Of a stretch of DNA of 15,588 nt, positions 1 through 6,337 are shown piece after piece. The notes beneath the pieces are model-generated. The model was not told the DNA's origin and searched no databases. It saw only the letters and a program-made list of their open reading frames with translations. The position numbers and the translations under genes are program-made. Origin of the DNA: an uncultured Eubacteriales bacterium (lineage in GTDB: Bacteria > Bacillota > Clostridia > Oscillospirales > CAG-272); NCBI GenBank assembly GCA_902462015.1, contig CABPZV010000028.1, positions 1 through 15,588 on the forward strand. The letters run 5' to 3'. Position 1 is the first letter of the stretch, and every line of letters starts with the position of its first letter.

Positions 1-159
1 AATCCCTGACCGCAGGAAAACGCAACGCGAAATACCCTTTCTCTTTACTCAATTATTTTTTATCTCTTGGTCTCACATAATTGACAAATATACAAATCCA
101 AATAAATATTCCCTGATATACTGTGAACGGCGGGCAAATGATTTGCATATTAATTTGGA

Positions 160-188
160 TTGACTTATAATGTTATTTATGATATTAT
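160..188 (+). promoter_or_regulatory. sigma-A promoter for the SIS-domain gene
   Basis: The -35 box TTGACT (160-165) and -10 box TATTAT (183-188) are 17 bp apart. Transcription would start near 195, leaving a leader of about 120 nt before the ATG at 318. A second TTGACA at 81-86 has no convincing -10 partner. Apart from this promoter, I see nothing I can call in bases 1-317. Confidence 0.65.
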
Positions 189-317
189 ATAGACAATTAA
201 ATTTTTAAGTCGGTGCGCATTCTGTATTTCTGTTGTTATTGTATACTATCTGCTGCCGATACATTGAATGACGAGCCTTCGTCTCTTGTTAAAATTTTCC
301 TGAAAGGAACAGAATTT

Positions 318-926
318 ATGAAAAAAGAATCGCTTGACGCTGCAATAAAGGCGTATGATATAGAAGCGGAATGTATCCGTAATATGAAAAAATATTTTGA
401 TGATAAGCAATTCGCTAAGGCAATTGAGCTGCTCTGCTCTGCCGAGCGCATCGGGACATCGGGATGTGGTCATTCGGGGATTATATGCAGACATTTTTCT
501 CATTTACTTTGCTGTGTTGAGCGTCCGTCCCGTTTTATTTCGCCTGCCGAGGCTGTACATGGCGCGACGGGATTTTTGAAAAAGAATGATGTAATGGTCT
601 TTGCCTCAAGAGGCGGAAAAACTAAAGAGCTTCTTCCTATACTTGATATATGCAAAAGTAAAGGCGTCTCAGTTATTACCGTTACGGAGAACCTCGAATC
701 TCCGCTGGCGTCCGGCGCAGATGTAGTTCTTAAACAGTATGTCAATAGAGAAACCGATAAATACAATTCTCAGGGAACAACATCTACAACTGCGCTGTGC
801 ATGATATTCCATTCTCTCCAGACTGCAATTATTGAGGAAACCGGTTATAGAAATGAACAGTTTGCTGTTATTCATCCGGGAGGCGCCGTAGGAGAAAGAC
901 TCAATCATCATGAAATCGATATATAA
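318..926 (+). CDS. SIS-domain sugar-phosphate isomerase, KpsF/GutQ-like, without CBS domains
   Basis: This is a 202-residue cytoplasmic protein made almost entirely of one SIS (sugar isomerase) domain, which binds and isomerises phosphosugars. The phosphosugar loop GTSGCGHSG lies near residues 46-54, the second serine/threonine-rich segment FASRGGKTKE near 94-103, and the C-terminal HPGGAVGERL matches the HPGGALGRRL signature of arabinose-5-phosphate isomerases (KdsD/KpsF/GutQ). Those enzymes are about 320 residues with two CBS domains; this protein stops right after the SIS domain. The start at 318 was chosen because GAAAGGAA lies just upstream and conserved sequence begins there; the frame is open further upstream but without a ribosome binding site. 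It stands alone with its own promoter and a hairpin after it. The fold is certain; the substrate is not. Confidence 0.85.
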   Translation: MKKESLDAAIKAYDIEAECIRNMKKYFDDKQFAKAIELLCSAERIGTSGCGHSGIICRHFSHLLCCVERPSRFISPAEAVHGATGFLKKNDVMVFASRGGKTKELLPILDICKSKGVSVITVTENLESPLASGADVVLKQYVNRETDKYNSQGTTSTTALCMIFHSLQTAIIEETGYRNEQFAVIHPGGAVGERLNHHEIDI

Positions 927-1015
927 GTTCCGTTCCTTCCGTAAAAACCGCCGACTGTTATTATATGTATAAATAAATCTGTTAAATTGGCACGCAAATG
1001 TGAATACATAATAAT

Positions 1016-1050
1016 CCCGCAGTAAATTAAATATTGTAATTTGCTGCGGG
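1016..1050. terminator. 14-bp hairpin after the SIS gene, probable terminator
   Basis: Arms 1016-1029 and 1037-1050 pair over 14 bp with one G.T wobble around a 7-base loop. It sits 90 bp after the SIS stop codon and 35 bp before the tRNA promoter. The following sequence is AT-rich but not a clean T run, so its strength is uncertain. Confidence 0.5.
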
Positions 1051-1084
1051 AATTCACTTATTATTAAAATCGTATGCAAAGGTA

Positions 1085-1113
1085 TTGACAATATTATGAA
1101 TATGTGATATAAT
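1085..1113 (+). promoter_or_regulatory. consensus sigma-A promoter for tRNA-Ser
   Basis: A perfect TTGACA (1085-1090) and a perfect TATAAT (1108-1113) are separated by exactly 17 bp, and TGA just before the -10 adds an extended -10 element. It fits a strongly expressed stable RNA; the tRNA begins about 80 bp further on. Confidence 0.85.
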
Positions 1114-1197
1114 AAATATAGTATGTATGTAGTCATACTTAAGAGACAATATGATGCTGGCTTGCTTTTTAGATTTAATGTTTGCAAGTTATAATAT

Positions 1198-1290
1198 GGA
1201 AAGATGGCTGAGCTGGTCTAAGGCGCACGACTGGAAATCGTGTGTTCGGCTAATTACCGACCGTGGGTTCGAATCCCACTCTTTCCGCCA
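1198..1290 (+). tRNA. tRNA-Ser (anticodon GGA)
   Basis: The acceptor arms GGAAAGA and TCTTTCC pair completely, followed by discriminator G and an encoded CCA. The anticodon stem CACGA/TCGTG encloses the loop CTGGAAA, giving anticodon GGA, which reads the serine codons UCC and UCU. A long variable arm (TCGG/CCGA) marks a class II tRNA, as expected for serine, and the T arm carries GGTTCGAATCC. It is transcribed alone, between its own promoter and terminator. Confidence 0.97.
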
Positions 1291-1305
1291 GCGGCGATAC
1301 GCCGA

Positions 1306-1345
1306 AAACAGGCTGCGCACCGATATGGTACGCAGCCTGTTTTTT
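1306..1345 (+). terminator. intrinsic terminator of tRNA-Ser
   Basis: AAACAGGCTGCG (1306-1317) pairs with CGCAGCCTGTTT (1331-1342) around a 13-base loop and runs into a T tract, starting 16 bp after the tRNA. The strong GC stem followed by Ts is a textbook intrinsic terminator. Confidence 0.9.
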
Positions 1346-1477
1346 ATGAGTCAGAGTGCAATTAAAAAATATTTTTAACTAAAACGATGAAAGATAAAGT
1401 ATTTGATTCTATGCGGGGTTCTGATGATTTTAAAGAGCTCTTCAAATCGTTTGAAAGACAATAAGATATATCTTATA

Positions 1478-2782
1478 TTATTTTACTGCTTGAAACGCCG
1501 AATCCAGAGCTGCAATAAGATCGTTTACATTTTCTATTCCGATTGAGAGGCGGATGGTATTCGGTTTAATTCCTTGGTCGAGCAGTTCCTCCTCGGTAAG
1601 CTGGGAATGAGTTGTACTGGCCGGATGAATTACAAGGGATTTTACATCGGCAACATTTGCAAGGAGAGAGAAAATAGGAAGATTATCAATAAATTTTTGT
1701 GCGGTTTGTGCATCTCCCTTAATTTCAAAGGTAAAAATAGAACCTCCGCCATTAGGAAAATATTTCTTATATAATTTATTACTGGGTTCGGTTTCAAGCG
1801 ACGGATGATGAACTGCCTCTACCTGAGGATGATTATTGAGGTATTCAACAATTTTAAGAGCGTTTTCAACATGCTGCTTTACACGGAGTGAGAGTGTTTC
1901 CAAGCCCTGAAGAAACAGGAATGCATGGAATGGGGAAAGGGTCGATCCTGTGTCGCGCAGCAGAATTGCACGAATATATGTTGCAAAAGCAGCTTCGCCT
2001 ACTGCATCGGAAAATGATATTCCGTGATAGCTTGGATTGGGTTCTGAGATCCACGGGTATTTGCCGGAGGCTTTCCAGTCAAAAGTTCCGCCGTCGACGA
2101 TAACTCCTCCGATTGCGGTTCCATGTCCTCCTATAAATTTGGTTGCAGAATGTATGACAATGTCAGCTCCGTACTCAATAGGACGAATGAGATAAGGGGT
2201 TGCAAATGTAGAATCTATTACCAGGGGAATACCGTGACTGTGCGCTATAGATGCAATTTTTTCAATATCTATAATATTGGAGTTCGGATTTCCTAAAGTT
2301 TCGATAAAAATAGCTTTTGTATTGTCTCTGATTGCTTTATCAAAAGAATCTTCAGATTCAGGATTAACAAATGTTGTTGTAATTCCTGAAGATAGAGGCA
2401 ATGTATGAGCCAGTAAATTGTAAGTGCCGCCGTAGATACTTTTTGATGCTACAATATGCTCTCCGCTTCGTGCGAGCGCACATATCGTATAGTTAATTGC
2501 TGCTGCTCCTGAGGCAGTGGCAAGGGCAGCAATACCGCCTTCAAGAGAAGCGATTCTTTTTTCGAAAATGTCTTGCGTCGGATTTGTCAGCCTACCGTAT
2601 ATATTTCCTGCGTCTCTCAGACCGAAGCGATCTGCTGCATGTTTGGAATTATGAAAGACAAAGGAAGTGCTTGCATAAATCGGAACTGCCCTTGCGTCTG
2701 TTGTTGGATCGGCCTGTTCTTGTCCGATATGTAATTGTCTGGTTTCAAAGCTCCAGTTTTTTGAATCATTTACATTAGTCAT
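1478..2782 (-). CDS. metY: O-acetylhomoserine sulfhydrylase (MetY), PLP enzyme
   Basis: This 434-residue enzyme of the Cys/Met-metabolism PLP family converts O-acetylhomoserine and sulfide to homocysteine in the cytoplasm, the direct-sulfhydrylation route to methionine. The internal aldimine lysine is K215 in SATKFIGGHG, with the PLP-ring aspartate D190 in VIDSTFATP and the phosphate-binding NIYGRLTNPT near 60-69. Length and the N-terminal layout (QLHIGQEQ, YASTSF) fit MetY better than the ~380-residue cystathionine gamma-synthase MetB. The ATG has GGAGG 8 bases upstream. It is transcribed alone from the consensus promoter at 2918-2946. The nearby cysK and Rrf2-regulator genes support a role in sulfide assimilation. 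I see no strong terminator after it, only a weak AT palindrome at 1461-1476. Confidence 0.93.
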   Translation of the reverse strand: MTNVNDSKNWSFETRQLHIGQEQADPTTDARAVPIYASTSFVFHNSKHAADRFGLRDAGNIYGRLTNPTQDIFEKRIASLEGGIAALATASGAAAINYTICALARSGEHIVASKSIYGGTYNLLAHTLPLSSGITTTFVNPESEDSFDKAIRDNTKAIFIETLGNPNSNIIDIEKIASIAHSHGIPLVIDSTFATPYLIRPIEYGADIVIHSATKFIGGHGTAIGGVIVDGGTFDWKASGKYPWISEPNPSYHGISFSDAVGEAAFATYIRAILLRDTGSTLSPFHAFLFLQGLETLSLRVKQHVENALKIVEYLNNHPQVEAVHHPSLETEPSNKLYKKYFPNGGGSIFTFEIKGDAQTAQKFIDNLPIFSLLANVADVKSLVIHPASTTHSQLTEEELLDQGIKPNTIRLSIGIENVNDLIAALDSAFQAVK

Positions 2783-2917
2783 TTTTATTCCTCCGTATGT
2801 ACGTATTGTCCTATCTCAGCTAAACTGAATTGTTGATCGTTCCCGCCGGTAAGGCAGAAAACATTGGCATAAATGATTTTATTTTATATTTATTACCTTG
2901 CTTCTTAAGCTGATTTT

Positions 2918-2946
2918 ATTATAATATAAACCTCTTTTACTGTCAA
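2918..2946 (-). promoter_or_regulatory. consensus sigma-A promoter of metY
   Basis: On the - strand a perfect TTGACA (2941-2946) and a perfect TATAAT (2918-2923) are 17 bp apart. The transcript would carry a leader of about 130 nt before the metY ATG. I found no T-box or SAM-riboswitch signature in that leader. Confidence 0.85.
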
Positions 2947-2979
2947 ATACTTGATGTTTATACAAACATATAGATTAAA

Positions 2980-2996
2980 CCTATATATTATATAGG
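2980..2996. promoter_or_regulatory. 17-bp perfect palindrome upstream of metY, possible operator
   Basis: CCTATATATTATATAGG is a perfect inverted repeat with 8-bp arms about a single central base. It lies 33 bp upstream of the metY -35 box. Its CCTAT/ATAGG half-site recurs near the Rrf2-gene promoter and in the cysK leader, so it is a candidate site for the Rrf2 regulator encoded at 3666. The link is inferred, and the distance from the promoter does not suit simple repression. Confidence 0.4.
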
Positions 2997-3081
2997 CTTT
3001 GCTGGCGGAATATTAATTTTTATATAAAAGTTCATGCGTTGAAACCGCAATATCTGTTTAGTTGTCTTTTTCATACATAGA

Positions 3082-3118
3082 GACAGGGACGCGTGGCGTT
3101 TTAGCCTGCGTCCCTGTC
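3082..3118. repeat. 11-bp-arm inverted repeat, intergenic
   Basis: GACAGGGACGC (3082-3092) and GCGTCCCTGTC (3108-3118) are perfect inverse complements around 15 bases. It is far more GC-rich than its surroundings and neither strand has a T run after it, so it is not a standard terminator. It sits just beyond the 3' end of the substrate-binding-protein remnant. Confidence 0.6.
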
Positions 3119-3123
3119 AGCAT

Positions 3124-3554
3124 TCACTTACCATATAAATATATAACAAGCAAAAAACAATTTAAACAATCGGAGAATTCATTTTTGTATACCTGACCTT
3201 CTGCGAAAAACGCATATAGGGAATAAACGTAAGCCGTGTCAATGGTACTGTTCTGCAAAGCAGCGTATTCGTCCTTTTGGCTGTCGAAATAAACAATGCT
3301 TACTTCATTTTCCTCTTCGCCGATTTCAATTTCAGCATTTTTCAAAAGAATCTAAAGTTCTGCTTCCTGAACACTGTTCTTAACCGAAGCTACATTTCTT
3401 CCTTTTAGTATATAATACCTTAGTCGCTTTTTCCTTCTGTAAACCCAGGATTGATTACATAGCTGTGACCGTTTGTTATAGCACCTCCGAAAATGGTAAG
3501 ATCATGTCCCTGACTCTGAAAGGTCAGCGTGGGTACCGAACCGATAAACTTACG
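3124..3554 (-). pseudogene. remnant of an SsuA/TauA/NMT1-type ABC substrate-binding protein
   Basis: Two pieces on the - strand read like the middle of a sulfonate/nitrate-type (NMT1/SsuA) periplasmic-binding lipoprotein. The upstream piece (3554 to about 3424) contains HDLTIFGGAITNGHSYVI and ends in TAA. A second piece in another frame contains NVASVKNSVQEAEL, hits an in-frame TAG, then continues with VSIVYFDSQKDEYAALQN and IDTAYVYSLYAFFAEG down to about 3170. The IFGGA-NGH, VA-VKxS and IVYxDS-ALQNGxIDAAYVY blocks occur in the right order for this family. The signal peptide, the first ~100 residues and the C-terminus are absent, and no ATPase or permease is adjacent. One frameshift plus one stop make it non-functional. 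If the original cargo was a sulfonate, it would fit this sulfur region; the family call is by recognition, without alignment. Confidence 0.55.
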
Positions 3555-3605
3555 TCAAGATAAATCACTATTTCATATAAAATAAATAAATTTCAACTGC
3601 GGCCC

Positions 3606-3634
3606 TTGAAAACCTACTAAATATATGTTATTAT
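3606..3634 (+). promoter_or_regulatory. sigma-A promoter of the Rrf2 regulator, with imperfect inverted repeat
   Basis: TTGAAA (3606-3611) and TATTAT (3629-3634) are 17 bp apart. AACCTA (3611-3616) at the -35 edge and TAGGGTT (3634-3640) at the -10 edge form an imperfect inverted repeat that brackets the promoter, as an autoregulatory operator might. The repeat has a one-base insertion in one arm, so the operator reading is tentative. Confidence 0.6.
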
Positions 3635-3665
3635 AGGGTTATAATTATTACTGAGGTGATTTAAT

Positions 3666-4103
3666 ATGAAAATTTCAACAAAAGGACGCTATGCAATGCG
3701 TATGATGCTGGATTTGGCCGAACATCAGAATTGCGGTTTCATTGCTCTTAAAGACATTGCTGAACGTCAGAATATATCAAAAAAATATCTGGAGCAAATC
3801 ATTCCGATTTTAAACAGATCCGGAATTCTCAAAACGAACCGAGGATCTCAGGGAGGTTATCAGCTGGCAAAAACGCCTGATAAATATACCGTTGGAGAAA
3901 TTCTTCGACTCACCGAGGGGTCACTGTCTCCCATTGCATGCGTAGAAGAAAATCCTGCCGAATGCGAACGCAGCGGAGACTGCGCTATGCTGCCAATATG
4001 GCAGGGACTGTACCAGGTAATCAATGAATACCTTGACAGCATTACTTTGCAGAACATTATGGATCAACATAGAGAACGGTATATGAATGATTATGTGATT
4101 TAA
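3666..4103 (+). CDS. Rrf2-family regulator with three cysteines (IscR/CymR type)
   Basis: This 145-residue winged-helix repressor starts with the family hallmark MKISTKGRYAMRMM. The recognition helix lies near residues 27-50 (LKDIAERQNISKKYLEQI) and the wing near 57-68 (TNRGSQGGYQLA). Cysteines C92, C100 and C106 sit where IscR carries its [2Fe-2S] ligands (C92, C98, C104 in E. coli), whereas B. subtilis CymR, as I recall it, has none there. A cluster- or thiol-sensing protein is therefore likely. It stands between metY and cysK, the kind of genes CymR controls, and just before remnants of iscS and iscU, which IscR-type proteins usually regulate. The ATG is preceded by GAGGTGAT. Whether it acts as IscR, CymR or both cannot be settled from sequence alone. 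Confidence 0.88.
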   Translation: MKISTKGRYAMRMMLDLAEHQNCGFIALKDIAERQNISKKYLEQIIPILNRSGILKTNRGSQGGYQLAKTPDKYTVGEILRLTEGSLSPIACVEENPAECERSGDCAMLPIWQGLYQVINEYLDSITLQNIMDQHRERYMNDYVI

Positions 4104-4130
4104 TCGCTTTGATATATGCTGGATTTTATA

Positions 4131-4171
4131 AGCAGCTTGCAGGAATAGCAACGATACTTCTGCAAGCTGCT
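4131..4171 (+). terminator. 12-bp perfect hairpin after the Rrf2 gene
   Basis: AGCAGCTTGCAG (4131-4142) pairs perfectly with CTGCAAGCTGCT (4160-4171) around a 17-base loop, 28 bp after the Rrf2 stop codon. No T run follows it on the + strand, so it may be a weak terminator or an RNA-stabilising 3' structure. Confidence 0.5.
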
Positions 4172-4225
4172 GTGATACTTTCCTGTGCGTCAATCATAAT
4201 TAACCTCATTTCCGTCTGAAAACGT

Positions 4226-4285
4226 AAAAACCCCGCCTGGTTTCTCTAAGTTCCTTTCAAATCAGAAAACTGTGAGAACAGGCGG
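4226..4285 (-). terminator. intrinsic terminator of the cysK-peptide unit
   Basis: Read on the - strand, CCGCCTG and TTCTC (4285-4274) pair with GAGAA and CAGGCGG (4246-4233), and the stem is followed by GGTTTTT. This closes the convergent interval between the Rrf2 gene and the cysK unit. Confidence 0.75.
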
Positions 4286-4312
4286 ATTCTTTATTTGTAA
4301 AGTTATGTCTGC

Positions 4313-4459
4313 TTATTTGCAGAACAAAACGCCGCCTGTACCGTCAGAACAGCACAGACAACATGCAGCTATAGACATAACGAGAGAGCCGGAAAGACGG
4401 CGCGTCTTTTCAGCATATTCCGGTTTCATATTCAAATCATTATACATTTGAATTTTCAT
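4313..4459 (-). CDS. 48-residue cysteine-rich peptide downstream of cysK, unknown function
   Basis: I do not recognise this peptide. It starts MKIQMYNDLNMKPEYAEK, a charged region rich in acidic, basic and amide residues, and ends in a cysteine-rich, glycine-containing tail (AACCLCCSDGTGG, then a last cysteine two residues from the end). That gives five cysteines in the last 17 residues. The ATG lies 28 bases after the cysK stop, with a GAGGA ribosome binding site 9 bases upstream, and the intrinsic terminator at 4226-4285 follows, so it looks like the second gene of a cysK operon. The leader-plus-Cys-rich-tail layout could suggest a metal- or thiol-binding peptide, or a modified-peptide precursor. 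No maturation enzyme is visible in the window. A chance frame is possible but less likely given the binding site and spacing. Confidence 0.55.
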   Translation of the reverse strand: MKIQMYNDLNMKPEYAEKTRRLSGSLVMSIAACCLCCSDGTGGVLFCK

Positions 4460-4487
4460 GACAGATTCCTCGTTTTGTTTATATTTT

Positions 4488-5417
4488 TTATTCCGCAAAC
4501 ATCGGAGTGGAAAGATATCTTTCACCGGTGTCGGGAAGAAGTGCGACAATAATTTTACCCTTATTTTCCGGACGTTTTGCAAGCTCAGTCGCTGCAAATA
4601 CTGCTGCTCCTGACGAAATTCCCACAAGCAGGCCTTCCTTTCTGGCAAGTGTTCTTCCTGTTTCAAAAGCATCTTCGTTTTCAACTGTAATGATCTCATC
4701 ATAAATTTCTGTATTCAGTGTGTCAGGAACGAAGCCTGCTCCAATGCCCTGTATCTTATGGGGACCGGGCGTGCCTTTTGAAAGCACCGGTGAACCGGTA
4801 GGTTCAACGGCAACTACCTTAACATTCGGATTTTGGTTCTTTAGATATTCGCCAACTCCCGAAATCGTACCGCCGGTACCAACGCCTGCAACAAAGATAT
4901 CCACCCTGCCGTCTGTATCCTTCCAGATTTCAGGACCGGTTGTACTGCGATGTACCGCAGGATTGGCTGTATTTGTGAACTGGCTGGGGATAAAGCTATT
5001 CGGCGTTTCGGCAGCAAGCTCCTGTGCTTTTGCAATAGCCCCTTTCATTCCCTTGGCACCTTCAGTAAGAACAAGCTGCGCACCGTAAGCTTTAAGTAGA
5101 TTGCGCCGCTCAATGCTCATTGTCTCCGGCATGGTAAGGATAATCTTATAACCCCTTGAAGCGGCTACCGCAGCAAGTCCGATTCCGGTATTTCCGCTGG
5201 TCGGCTCAATGATTACGGAGTCTGGTTTCAGAACACCTTTTGCCTCCGCCTCGTCAATCATTGCCTTCGCAATCCTGTCCTTAACGCTTCCGGCAGGATT
5301 GAAATATTCGAGTTTACCGTAAATTGTTGCACCAATGCCCTTGTCAGTAATATAATTGGTTAATTTCAAAAGCGGCGTACCGCCGATCAGATCTGTAATT
5401 CTGTCAAATGTTTTCAT
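4488..5417 (-). CDS. cysK: cysteine synthase A (O-acetylserine sulfhydrylase)
   Basis: This 309-residue fold-type II PLP enzyme makes cysteine from O-acetylserine and sulfide in the cytoplasm. The PLP lysine is K46 in NPAGSVKDR, the substrate-binding loop TSGNTG is at 73-78, the phosphate cradle GTGGT at 180-184, and GISSGAA supplies the late active-site serine. The C-terminus ends GERYLSTPMF, as usual for CysK. Length is standard and no residue is missing. The ATG is preceded by AAAGGAG. It has its own promoter (5563-5591), divergent from the mnmA-unit promoter. In several Firmicutes CysK also binds the CymR regulator as a corepressor; with an Rrf2 gene convergent next door, that is worth considering here. 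Confidence 0.96.
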   Translation of the reverse strand: MKTFDRITDLIGGTPLLKLTNYITDKGIGATIYGKLEYFNPAGSVKDRIAKAMIDEAEAKGVLKPDSVIIEPTSGNTGIGLAAVAASRGYKIILTMPETMSIERRNLLKAYGAQLVLTEGAKGMKGAIAKAQELAAETPNSFIPSQFTNTANPAVHRSTTGPEIWKDTDGRVDIFVAGVGTGGTISGVGEYLKNQNPNVKVVAVEPTGSPVLSKGTPGPHKIQGIGAGFVPDTLNTEIYDEIITVENEDAFETGRTLARKEGLLVGISSGAAVFAATELAKRPENKGKIIVALLPDTGERYLSTPMFAE

Positions 5418-5532
5418 AGTGGAGAGCTCCTTTCGTATGTATAACGAATTTTTAATTTTGATTCATTTTCGATATATTTCTACATCGTTACATCGTTTTA
5501 TTTTAATCATTAGAAACATCTTCCTTTAATCG

Positions 5533-5548
5533 CCTATCATTCCTATCG
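5533..5548. promoter_or_regulatory. tandem CCTATC repeat in the cysK leader, possible operator
   Basis: On the + strand CCTATCAT is followed after one base by CCTATCGAT, just downstream of the cysK -10 box. The CCTAT half-site also forms the palindrome upstream of metY and resembles the AACCTA arm at the Rrf2-gene promoter. Binding by the Rrf2 protein is inferred only; here the halves are direct rather than inverted. Confidence 0.3.
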
Positions 5549-5562
5549 ATTTTATGTAAATT

Positions 5563-5591
5563 ATGATACCACCACATTCTGCTTTTGTCAA
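5563..5591 (-). promoter_or_regulatory. sigma-A promoter of cysK
   Basis: On the - strand a perfect TTGACA (5586-5591) and TATCAT (5563-5568) are 17 bp apart. The leader to the cysK ATG is about 140 nt, AT-rich, with an 8-bp tandem repeat ACGATGTA. I see no T-box or other known riboswitch in it. Confidence 0.8.
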
Positions 5592-5653
5592 GACCTTTTC
5601 AAAAAAAATTTGGAAATTTACAAAAAAGTCGAAGTTGACTTACCCTCGGCCTC

Positions 5654-5682
5654 TTGACAAAACATAGATGCAAAGCTATAAT
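5654..5682 (+). promoter_or_regulatory. consensus sigma-A promoter of the remnant-mnmA unit
   Basis: A perfect TTGACA (5654-5659) and a perfect TATAAT (5677-5682) are exactly 17 bp apart. It points away from cysK and is the only strong promoter I see before mnmA, about 900 bp downstream. The leader (about 5690-5788) contains GATCC and GGATTTTTT (5737-5769), possibly a weak attenuator. Confidence 0.85.
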
Positions 5683-5788
5683 ATAACATATTAAACATAT
5701 ATGCATTATGTAATTTAAGCGCATAATTCAGAGAATGATCCAGGCTGCTTTTCTGAGGCGTCGGATTTTTTAGTAAACGGAGGCAATT

Positions 5789-6182
5789 ATGCAATTATTT
5801 GATTTTGATGCAGTCCATAGCCGCATAGGAACCGGATCAGTAAAATATGTATTCAGATCGCGGTATCTTCAGATACACGCTGACAGATGACGAGTATGAT
5901 AATAATGTACTGAAAGACGCTTTCCCCGTTAATCAAAAAATATCGTTGATTTATCCGGAAGGCACGTATCTTGCATGGCTTGACTGCAAAAAGCATGCGA
6001 TGACCGACAGTGGGCTTGATGATCTTTTTATAAATAAAGCAGGTGTGCATCTACATCTCGGCTCTATTTTTAGAGCAGGAGGCAGCGGTTTTGTGCGCAT
6101 GAACATTGCTTGCCCAAGGTCAATTTTACTTGAAGCAATCGCCCGTATTGAGAATGCGATTCAAAAGGAGAAAGATAAATGA
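5789..6182 (+). pseudogene. remnant of a PatB/MalY-type C-S lyase (aminotransferase class I/II)
   Basis: GGAGG precedes ATG 5789, and the first 20 codons read FDFDAVHSRIGTGSVKY, the usual start of PatB/MalY cystathionine beta-lyases. At about 5848 the homologous reading moves to another frame: SDRGIFRYT matches the GIFGYT segment near residue 50-60 of the family, and DDEY follows. The sequence then jumps to the C-terminus, with PEGTYLAWLDC, GSIFRAGGSGFVRMNIACPR and AIARIENA, the end of the enzyme. The PLP lysine region and some 240 residues in between are gone, against a usual length of about 390. The first frame stops at 5888-5890. The final TGA overlaps the next ATG as ATGA. It is a deletion- and frameshift-scarred gene that kept both ends. 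Its original role, cleaving cystathionine or cysteine, fits the sulfur setting. Confidence 0.8.
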
Positions 6183-6337
6183 ACATATACGCATATAACT
6201 CAACAACGACAAAAATGAATAAAGCCGCTACAGATTCATTGCTTCCATTACACAAGCTGTACTGCTCTGTCTTAGATGAGGAAGTAGCAAAGGCCGCCGA
6301 TAACCTTAAAGGAAAATGTGAAAAGGAGGAAAACCAT
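6179..6337 (+). pseudogene. in-frame iscS'-iscU' fusion remnant
   Basis: AAAGGAG lies 8 bases before ATG 6179. The first ~23 residues, MNIYAYNSTTTKMNKAATDS, follow the start of clostridial cysteine desulfurase IscS/NifS (consensus like MxxYxDNxATTxM), with D-to-Y and A-to-T changes at normally invariant positions. From about residue 24, LPLHKLYCSVLDEEVAKAA matches the C-terminal end of the scaffold IscU/NifU (LPPxKxHCSxLAxxAxxxAI), whose cysteine is a cluster ligand. So about 360 residues of IscS and 100 of IscU have vanished, joining gene start to gene end without breaking the frame. The frame continues through the nadA remnant to the stop at 6587-6589. In Clostridia iscS-iscU-mnmA is a common order, preserved here. 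The IscS assignment is firm in pattern but rests on few residues. Confidence 0.68.

Noticed and set aside
213..317. N-terminal extension of the SIS protein from ATG 213
   Set aside because: There is no ribosome binding site before 213, the 35 extra residues are unlike the family, and ATG 318 has a good binding site.
1387..1464. 25-codon frame MKDKVFDSMRGSDDFKEL after the tRNA terminator
   Set aside because: It has no ribosome binding site or promoter, is very short, and I recognise nothing in it. It could be a gene-end scar but cannot be supported.
5418..5562. Riboswitch or T-box in the cysK leader
   Set aside because: I looked for a T-box core, specifier hairpin and terminator/antiterminator pair and saw none; only short tandem repeats are present.
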